Assembly (NCBI GenBank): GCA_033085395.1 | Contig: JANQBS010000002.1 | Location: 372,001 to 436,000, forward strand | Length of the DNA stretch: 64,000 bases | DNA from: Xanthoparmelia taractica | Taxonomy: Eukaryota > Ascomycota > Lecanoromycetes > Lecanorales > Parmeliaceae | Direction of reading: 5' to 3' | In this document: positions 55,290-64,000 of the stretch, piece by piece | Layout: every line of letters starts with the position of its first letter | How positions within the stretch are numbered: the first letter of the stretch is position 1 | Notes under the pieces: model-generated | The model's database searches: none | The model's input: only the letters and a program-made list of their open reading frames with translations | What the model was told of the DNA's origin: nothing | Made by a program: the position numbers and the translations under genes

Positions 55290-58200
55290 TCACTCGTCAT
55301 CAGCAGTAGTAGCTAAACCATCACCACTGCCACCATCTCCTTCACAAGTAAGGCGAACTTGAAAATCTTGGTCTGACATCGTGATCTCATTGTACGCCAA
55401 ACCGGAACTATCCGCTGAATCCGTCAGCTCGGAGTAGTTAGGGGCTGGCTTCCCATAGCACCCAAGTCCTTGGTCGGACATTGATGAACTGTTAACCACC
55501 GCCAACGCGCTACTTAATACCCTTGACCGAGAAAATGGATTTCGATGGCCAACCCACCGGGTAGACCCTGGCATAGGGCTTCCTGGAGCTTGGAGTAAGA
55601 TGTTAGCCCCATACTCGCAGAGCAGCTTTATCATCTCGTGATTATGAAAAGTGATTGCGGCCGCCATGGCGGTGCCGAATTTGCCACCTTGTGCATTGAC
55701 GTCCACGCCGTGATCTAACAGTAGGCGGACCATCTCGAGATTGCCGCCGATTGTTGCTGCTTGTACGGGTCCGCCAAATTCTCCGCTGTCTGTACTACTG
55801 ACAGGGTTTCGGTTGATGTAGTCTTCTACATAGCCTAAGAGGTTGTGTTCGGCTGCGAAAGATAGAAATGGAGGATCTGTTCCATCCCATCCATTGGCGA
55901 AGCACTGGCTGTATAATCGATACCATGTGAAGAAGTGGTTATTCTCCGGCCTCGCAAACTCTTCAATCTTGGGTGCTTGCGATTCTCCCCCCTCCTCTGC
56001 ACCAATGTAGTGATCAACCCAATTTAAGAGTGAGTAAGAAAGAAACTCAAAGTATTCAAGATAATTAGGCTTTTCCGTGGCTCCGAAGATGTCCTCCAAA
56101 TGAACAGGTATTCCCTTTAGTTCTGGAACTGAGAGGTAGTTTATGCATGCTTGTAACAGATATTGGTGACACTGTGCAAGTGTAAAACCTGGTTGGTCCG
56201 CGAGTACGCTTTGGAGTCGAGTCGGTGCGAGCAAGTATTCCAGCACCGTTTGGTGGATGACTTGGACCGTAAGTGACTCTTTTGTTATTTCTATAAGACC
56301 TCCGCAGCAGCTCTGAACCCGCCGTTCTAGGCCATCGTCACCGTGAACCACTTTATCGGAGGATCTCATCTCGGCTATCGATCCGAAGGAACCATCCGAC
56401 CCGAACGCCAGAGCCACTCGTAGTTCTTTTAGTGTAAGTGGACGCAGAGCAGCGAGAACACACTTGAACACAGCGGCTGTCTCTGATAATTGGGATCTCG
56501 GAATTCTTCGCAACATGCGACCGAAAAAGTCACAAAGATCTTCAGGGATGGCGGCTAGTCTCATTCGCAGACCTGCGATGGACTCTGATGCTTCCCATGC
56601 ATCCAAGAGCTCTTCAACTACCAGAACCACCCAGAGAAATACGCCCTTCGACTTCTCCATTATGTCTTCGCGGAACTCTTCATATATATAGGCATCCGTG
56701 GTTGAGCTAATGCGAGATGTTTTTGCTAGCACATAAGTAGCTATATCAACAGAGGTATGATCTTCAAGGGTGAGCTGAGGGTAGTGTCCCAACAATGCAG
56801 TAAGGGTGTGTACTGGACGTCCGGAAACACATATACCCATAAGATACCCAGATTCCTGAGATATCCGGATCAACTCTTCGAAAAGACCGAGTTGCTCTCG
56901 GATTGGACCGTCGCATTCGTCTAATGCATCAACGAGCAAGCCTAATCTGGAGGTCAATGAGCACTCACGAACCAGATTTTTCAATATCTTGGTGAGAAGT
57001 GGTTCAGAGAGTTGCTTCTTGGATCCGAGATAGTCTTCTTCTATGTACTTGAAAAGCTCAGGCTTTTGCTGTAAGATCTGAATTATTGACGACCTTAGAA
57101 AACCTTCGCGGGAAGCTTCGAGGCTGGAGCCTCTGGCGTTGAAGAAGGTGGCGGCGTACACCGGAAAGAGATTAGACAATCCGCTGGCTTTTTCACTTCT
57201 AATGAGATCTAAGAGATGCTTCATTATAGTAGATTTGCCAGAACCGGGCTTCCCTTTGATCCAAAAGATACCCTTGACCGATTGGACCCATGCAACAAAG
57301 CCTTCGTCTTCCAGCACCCAGTTGCAAGTTCCAGGATATGCTGCTGTTATAAGTCCTTCTCTCGCATCGTAGCCAGGAAATGATAGCCAATCAATACAGT
57401 GATCGTAATCTGTTGGGGCTATCCCCTCTGCTGTACGTGCCAGTGGGTTAGGCAAGGTCGGTGTGTTCAGCACTGAAATCTACTTAGTTAGGGTGTAGTC
57501 CGTTAAATAGATCTTCAATATCATACTATGGTTTTTCCATTCCTCGTCCCAATTTAGTTGTGCTTTGGTGTTAGCCTCTTGTATTATCAGTTGAAGGTGT
57601 CCTGACACTTTTCTGTATCCCATGTCGATTTCTGATGGATATTTCGTCATTTCGAGATGGTTTGCCATAATAGCGATGGATTCTGCATCTAATACACCAG
57701 GTACAACAGCAGAAGATTTAGGAACCACCTAAAAAGGACGCTGCTCGTCAATAGCTGAATACGTTTGGCTGCCAAGGAAGATATTAAGAGCAAATGATAA
57801 GGACTAGACGCATGCGAGCTACGGGGGGATCTTGCAAGGCTCAACATTGGAAATGTAGGAAAATACTCACAAGTAACGGCGAACCTACTGGTAGTGGAGT
57901 TGGATAAGTCTCATAGGCAAATTTCGTAATGAAGTCTCCGCTGATAGGAGCGTATTGCTCTAGCTGGCGTTGTAACATATCTGAACTTTGCCTGAGGTTT
58001 TCGAGGAGCTTGGTATTCGTATAGACGAACACCGAGGCAACCATTAGAAGACGCTCACCCCATGCTACCCCATCGCCACCTTGGTGTGGTGTTCCAAGGA
58101 AGATGATGCCACATGTGGATATCTTAATGGACCTATGATACCCTAGATGATGTGCTCCCGCAAGGCTGCAGTGGATGAGAGCCTAAAAGCTGTCAGCGTT

Positions 58201-58788
58201 CTACTTATTCCTTTTTGAACGCCCAATAACAAACGCCTACTTCCTTGACGACAATGCCTCCCAGGCTGTGAGTCAGAAAGATGATTGGACGTTTCTCCGT
58301 CTGGGACAGACGTCTCTCTAGGACAAGATCTGATACTAATGTGGTCGCATGGTCATGTATATATTGAACCGATGTTGGGGATGTACTATGTGTATTTGCG
58401 TCGTAGCCCCAGCTTATGATGCGGGCGTTGGGAATCGTTGTCGGAAGCAGGTCTCGAAGCCAAAAGACGCCATTGCTGGCTGTCCATGTCTTCTCCCGAT
58501 GTCCATTCAGACCGTGAACTGCGACGATACTAGTGGCTTGATTCAGTACTTTTAGTAGTGATATATGTGAAGGACCATGGCATACTCAACCACTGGGTTA
58601 ACGCCTTCGGCAAGTACTACTAAGCCAAAAGGCTGCGAATCGTCGATATCGGCCTTTTTCCAGAAAGCAATGCAGTCAGCTTTAGGGATTTTCAGGGTGG
58701 AAAGCAGGCTGTAACCCACTGCAGCTTCTTTCTTCTTCCCTCTCCATCCACTGAAGCCGTCTCTTAGACCGCGTAGAGCACGAGACAT
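55290..58788 (-). CDS. NLR3: SesB-like alpha/beta-hydrolase - NACHT - ankyrin protein
   Basis: Exons are 58788-58586, 58529-58241, 58182-57871, 57728-57527 and 57472-55290 (1062 aa); introns are 56, 58, 142 and 54 bp, all with good GT/AG signals. The N-terminal domain is a serine esterase/lipase fold: DIVAVHGLNGHREKTW (oxyanion His-Gly, about 68), nucleophile elbow THSLGG with Ser about 156, GIIFLGTPHQGG, and candidate Asp/His in GVLDAESIAIMANHLEM. This is the SesB-type effector domain of fungal NLRs. The NACHT NTPase has Walker A GKPGSGKS (about 408) and Walker B LLVDALDEC (about 513). Two ankyrin repeats near 890-960 (VQAATIGGNLEMVRLLLDHGVDVN; AAAITFHNHEMIKLLCEYGAN) precede a Ser-rich tail. 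A likely trigger of a defence or cell-death response on ligand binding, by family analogy. No inactivating change seen. Confidence 0.9.
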
Positions 58789-59905
58789 GACTCAGTCTTC
58801 TTCAATGCGACCGGTAGATCAGTCGTATCCTAGGCGTTAATTGATGTGTTACCTCAGGAATGCATTCTGAAAAGAGATGCAGAAATTCAGAACTCGTTGT
58901 CAGCCTTGGACTGTCTGCCCCTCAGACTTACCAAGCTCGCTAATCCCTTTCGGGTTAGCCTGCTGCAGGCAGTTGCTAGTTGTATGTAGAGCAGCTGCTT
59001 GGCAGGTGGGATAAATTCCCAGCAGCTGCATCCTAATCAGTTCATCCTCGTCTACCGTGCACCTACCATCATCATTGATCTAAGAACGTTTCGGATGTAA
59101 AAGACTCTCGAAACGCAAAGGCGCCGCGACCTATGGTACCCATGCAAGTCATAGGAGGCAAGTACGGCCGCATCAGGACATAGTATAGAGCATGTGAAAC
59201 AGAGATAGAGAACAAGAAGTGACAGCATCGAAGCAATGGAAAAAGGCCCTAGCAATGGTCATTGGTTGGACGAAACCATCATGAAAGAAGTGGAAATGAT
59301 GACCAGCTTTGGACACTCTGGTTTTTACCTCTCGGTCAACTGGCGAAGCACAAGACATACTTGAACTGTATGACAGCGTGCGGGTTAATCTATGCTCTGT
59401 CAGGAGCAATACAGGAATCTCAAAGAATGTGCGCTATTCGATTGATGAGTGTTCCTACATGTAAGTTACGAGTAGAAAAGGATGTCGGACACTTCCGTAC
59501 TTGGCCCTAGCATATACGCCAAGTCAACCATCAGATCCACTATGAAAGAACGAGTCCATTGCTGAAGGATCACGTGGAGCCTCCTATTCTATGCCAGGGC
59601 GTATCTGCCACCAACACTTTGTTAAGAGGGATAAGTAGAAGGTGCCTAAAACTAAGGTAGCTGGCGACTCCTATTAGTAGCCCTAAACTATTAGATATTC
59701 ATGTCACCGTCGACCAGAAGCGGTGACCTGTAACACGAGCGGATCCCCCTCGTTAAGGACCGTTAGAAGCTCGATTCTACATATTTCCGCGAGGCGGACA
59801 CGTAGCTGAATAGGGGATTGGAAGCCACATCTTCTGGATCTGTTCAAATATACTCATACATGCATTGAGCTTGTTGTAGCTCCTGGCCTCCATGTTGACT
59901 CTGTT
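58789..59905. other. Intergenic between NLR3 and NLR4
   Basis: 1.1 kb; no coding sequence supported. It should contain the NLR3 promoter and NLR4 3' UTR. Confidence 0.5.
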
Positions 59906-62900
59906 TTACCGGACAAAATCTAGTAGTTTCCTTCCAGTGAACCTCCCCCCATACACCGTCAAGAGATGGTCAAACAAAGCTTCTTCGTCCTTCACATGCT
60001 TCAGGCTAGACGGGAAGTCGAACGGAAGAAGCCTGGCCAATGTCGCCTTAGCCTCATCATAAAGCTTTGTAGCTTTTTCGAGGTCTTTGCCCTGGGCCAT
60101 GAAGACCCGCCAGAGATGATACTGGGTACGCGCAACAGCTTCGTGGGACCAGTAAGCCGCGCGACGTTGATCCAGGGCCAGACGGAAAAAGCTTCTACGA
60201 GAAGAATAGTATGTCAGTACATGGTCAGACAGCATGGGGATGCGAGCTCTATCGTGGTGGAGTGTACTGGTGGATTGCTGATATCAAATGTTCGTGGTCT
60301 CATACAAGTACGAGTACACATCTAAACGTTGATTGTGGCAAAGCAATGGTTGACCTCTAAAGAGAAGAAGTGGGATACAGGCAGACTTACTCAGCTTCCG
60401 CGAAATCGGCGCGGATCTCGTGGAGAGCACCCAATGCATAGTAACTTTGAAGGGTATTCTCGTTAGTCTTGCCGCATACGATGATACGTTGCTCTAGCAC
60501 CTGCTTATGCAGCTCGAATGCTGAGTTGACGTCTCCGCTCTGAAGGGTTATGCAAGCCAGATCGAATTCGTAGCGCAACGTCAAGGCCTCCTTGCCAGAC
60601 ATGCCCATGTATTGAACCCCCAATCTACCCACTCGAATGGCCTCTTCCCAGTGTCTCTGGTACATCCTCACAACAGACATGTTGTGGTAGTATTTCGCGT
60701 ATTCGAATGGTATCGCTTCTGGTTTACCCCACTCGCGATATTTGTCCAAACACTTGTCCAAGATCGGTTCAGCCTCCCTGTACCGGTTGTACTGGAGCAA
60801 TGAAACGACGTAGTCCATCCAAGCATTGTAAAGTAGTATCTCTTCGGTCCTCGAGACTTCCTTCAATTTCTCTACTCGCTCCTTCCGAATGCTGAGAGTT
60901 TGTTCTCTGCGCCCAATAGAAGCAAGCCGTCTCGGGTGAACCCTTGTTCCCATTGGTTCATGCCCGCATCAGAGAGCAGTCTGGCGAATGTTTTCGAGCC
61001 CTGAATAGCCTCCTTTGCTTCAACGAAGGTAGTCTGCAGGCTTATGACATGAGGCAACAACCTTTGATGTTCGCGCCATTTCTGCGGCTCCGGAACCTGA
61101 ATAGCCGAAGAATCTGGGAAGACTTTTCTGACGAGGGTAAGAGCTTGGTCAAAGATCTCTTGTGGTTTACCAGAAGTTCTGGCAACAGTCTCCCTTATGC
61201 TGCGTTGCAGAGATCGATGTAAGGTGAGGCAAGGCTCGCCCTCGATGTCTTTTGCTTGGACCAGTCGGCGGTCGACCAGCGATCGCTTCATGCGGCGGTA
61301 TCTGGAAATGCTGAATTAGAGAGACCAAGCCCCGCATTACAATGACTCACCTGATCTTTTCTCTCGCATCGAGAAACTCAAGAGATGGTTCCGGATGGAC
61401 GGCAGATAGCATAGATTCTGGCACCGCCTCACAGTTTAGGTAAGCCAAGATGTAGGTCAAATCTCGAGCATCAGCTGATAGTTCTCTCAGAGTTACGTTC
61501 CAAACCATCGCCAGGGTCTCCTCGTAGCTGAAGGAAGCTTGTCGGAAAGAAGCGGGCAGATCATCGTCCTCTGTTGTTGCGGCTCCAGTATGTCTCCGTC
61601 TTTGCTTGAATATCTCAAGCAGTTCCGACAGCGAGCATTGCGAATATGCTACATAACCTGCAACATGTGAGATGGCCACTGGCAAGCCCCCCACAAGGGC
61701 GGAGATCTCTTCAGCCAAACTACGCTCTGGGTGATGCTTAGGATTTGGACGCTCCAAATATTGGAGTAGCATTATAGATCCATCCTCTTCTCCAAAAGTC
61801 TCCAAAAGTAGGCTGTGGTTTACCTTTGTAGCTAGACCAGGAATTTGAGTGGTGATGAGGACAGACCCAAGACTACGATGGTAGAAATTCTGGGGCAGGT
61901 ACTGCAGTACAAGGTCCCAGTCTTCCACGTTATCGAAAATGAGCAGCCATCGCCGTCCTTTGGGAATGTTAGCGAAGTCTAGATTGAAGAGATCCTAGAT
62001 GATCTCACTGGTGTTCTCCATCCAATCTCGAGCCAAATCAACAATGCGACCTTGGTCTTCGGACACATGGACAAGACCAAGGGTGAGAGCAATGTCGCCA
62101 TAAGACTCTGCCAAGCCAGGGGCGGTATCCGCCTGCAGCCAGAAGATACAGTCGTAAGCATCTTTGTAGCGGTAAGCGTATTCAACAGTCGTAAGAGTCT
62201 TTCCTACACCACCGACGCCGTATATCACGCATATATCACCTGGGATGTCTAATTTCTCATGTATCTTCAGAATAGCTTTCTCACGTCCATAGAATGACTC
62301 ATTAGGCGGATGCTTGATGGTCATGACAGGAAATTGGGCTGTCGATGTTCTGAGAACAGTCGAGCCATCGAGAGCCTCGATGACCTCGGCCAAACCTTGA
62401 CCACCTTCCTTTGAGGTTGAATCAGCTTGGCTGCCGAGGAATTGTTTTACAGCAGCCTCTCGAGCCTCAGCCTGGGTTCTCGAGCCTTCTGACGCCTCAA
62501 TGGCCACGCTCTCAGCTCGAGTCTCCCCGTCACTGCCGGAGTCTTCCATCAGGTCTAGCTCGTCATCACTGTTAGGATCATAGAGACGGGGTCTGGCTGG
62601 GAGAGCGGCAAATAGAGCGACTTGTTCAAGTTCATCGGCCAGATGGCGTCGCAGGAATTTCTCCTTTTTGAATTCCTCTAAGCACAAGGGGCATTGGGTT
62701 CTGTCCTTGAGGTTTCCGTAAATCTGCATACACAATTCCGCGAATGAATCCAGTTGATGTTCATTGACAAGTCCCGGATGATTTTGGCGCATGTGATTAT
62801 CGAAAGCTTAACGTGACCGACAGTCCTCCCCGCAAGGTCTGCAAGACCAGACTCTCTGAGTCTGATGTATGTCAATTTCATGGTGTATCCAATCGGCTTT

Positions 62901-64000
62901 TACACCATATGTTTTGTTCGCTCGCAGGCAGCCACCAAAGGTACAGATGTACGGTTCGAGATCGTTCATCACATGCGCTCTAGATAATGGTATGTCAGTA
63001 ATGCGTTTCCGTGCGCTTTGTAGATGGACGGCTCACTTCCATGCGGAGAACGAGGCAATTGCTACCAAGGAGTGGAAGCAGTATGGACATCTGAATTGCT
63101 GTCCGTCTAAGGAAGAATTCGGTTCTGGCGGACGTGGTAATTTGAGGCGTTGAGCTTTAACTCCAATAACCGGGTGATCGAACGCATGCGACTTCTGTAT
63201 AGGGTTGTTGCTCACTGAGGTCAACGCCGTGCCTATACCAGATGCGAATCCTGAAGAATTCGTCCATCCGCCAGCCACTTGGCTCCCTTGCGTCACTTCT
63301 TCGCTATGACTGTAGTACGATATGTCAGCGGCGGAAAGTTCATCGCCATCTTCATGTGTTGGAGGGGACACTGTGCCCTTAATGCCCTCGTTTTCGGCCA
63401 CGGTCTCCTCTTCGTCTTGTGCTCGAAGAAACATAAGTTGCTGACGGCGTTTCCAGTTGGCTGACCCAAGACGGCTCAACAGCTCATGATTGGCTTGAGG
63501 GAATTTGCTCCTCACATGGGAATGATCAAAGACATCTCCTCCTGGATTGCTGGCCTTAGTTCGCGTATCATGAGGCGCTGGATCCTGTAAAGCAGGAAGT
63601 AGGCGGAAAAGGCATGTCAGGATCTCGCGCACTTCTGTGAGATGTTGTTGAAGTGGCGTGGAGGGGTTTGCGCTACTTGAGTCAACAGAGATGTTTTGTT
63701 CTGAAGTAGCTGAAGAGTCGCTTCCTGATATCAAGGGTTGTTCCCGGTCTTCCTCATGCTCGTCTGATACACTGGCAATTTTGCCTGCCAGTACCAACAA
63801 AGCTGCTGCAATGTCAGTACGGAGCTGCTTTAAGCATATATCACGTACATTCGTTACTCAAACTGACCAACTCTCGCAACAGCTCGAGAACCCTATCGCG
63901 AAGCCTCGAGGAGTTTCGCAGCGCATGGTCCAGTTGACCGTCTCTCGCACCGATCTCAATGTCCCATATTTCCAGGCGACCTACTTCGTCACTGCATCTT
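59906..64000 (-). pseudogene. NLR4: C2H2 zinc-finger - NB-ARC - TPR gene, partial at right edge, with two stops and a frameshift
   Basis: Exons in gene order: 64000 (continues outside)-63849, 63805-63037, 62979-61351, 61301-60391 and 60194-59906. The N-terminal helical region leads to C2H2-like fingers (YICTFGGCL...HHEIDIH; WSCRPCGEDC...HMRQNH; CPLCLEEF...RRHL). NB-ARC follows with P-loop GVGGVGKT and RRWLLIFDNVED, GLPVAISHVAGY, then TPR-type helices (YNAWMDYVVSLLQYNRYREAEPI, EYAKYYHNMSVVRMYQRHWEEAIR). Three faults are seen: TAA at 62810-62808 inside a finger, TAG at 61997-61995 before the Walker B region (both frames open on each side, both fit a Gln codon), and a shift between AENKLSAFGRS and ERVEKLKEV near 60880. 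The last intron is 196 bp. Domain order is that of fungal NB-ARC/TPR receptors. As written it cannot make a full protein. Confidence 0.8.

Noticed and set aside
61968..61997. A 30 bp intron removing the TAG in NLR4
   Set aside because: GT-AG ends exist, but 30 bp is too short for fungal splicing and the frame continues naturally through the segment.
61995..62810. Recoded or read-through stop codons in NLR4
   Set aside because: TAA, TAG and TGA all end other genes here normally and no read-through context or RNA structure is evident; mutation is simpler.

Overview
The window looks like nuclear DNA of a filamentous ascomycete (Pezizomycotina). Genes carry short introns (about 43-145 bp, most 48-75) with fungal GTRNGT donors, CTAAC-type branch sites and YAG acceptors. 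The families are typical of this group: a Zn2Cys6 regulator, two cytochromes P450, STAND/NLR proteins, SLX4 and CGI121. A 7.6 kb AT-rich retrotransposon block shows the C-to-T/G-to-A wear expected from repeat-induced point mutation (RIP). Exon structures were built by hand from splice signals and reading-frame continuity.

The left part (1-40 kb) is mostly ordinary gene space. In order it holds a hypothetical protein, a Tim17-like mitochondrial membrane protein, a conserved small protein whose start codon seems to form its own exon, a repeat-containing hypothetical, a sulfotransferase-like protein with a C-terminal membrane segment, a very small hypothetical, a 386 bp hAT-like MITE about 200 bp upstream of a kinesin-8, and MsrA. 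It continues with a Zn2Cys6 transcription factor, two P450s flanking a decayed tandem duplication, CGI121 (KEOPS), SLX4, a protein joining two cyclic-nucleotide-binding folds to an F-box and LRRs, a mitochondrial Bax-inhibitor-like protein, a secreted NucA/NucB-type nuclease and one more hypothetical.

The right part (40-64 kb) is an NLR island. Four STAND/NLR genes lie head to tail on the minus strand, each with a different N-terminal domain: DUF7708-like-NACHT-TPR (NLR1), a decayed SesA-like-NACHT-ankyrin gene (NLR2), a SesB-like esterase-NACHT-ankyrin gene (NLR3), and a C2H2-NB-ARC-TPR gene (NLR4) that runs off the right edge. A Ty1/Copia element (44249-51836) with an intact 5 bp target duplication separates NLR1 from NLR2. 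Nested inside it are two 993 bp TRIM-like non-autonomous LTR elements and one solo LTR of the same family, each with its own target duplication.

Three single-codon nonsense changes, one in the first P450 and two in NLR4, are all explained by CpA-to-TpA transitions. RIP-type mutation therefore seems to have touched duplicated host genes as well as transposons. NLR2 and NLR4 look dead as written; NLR1 and NLR3 read as complete.
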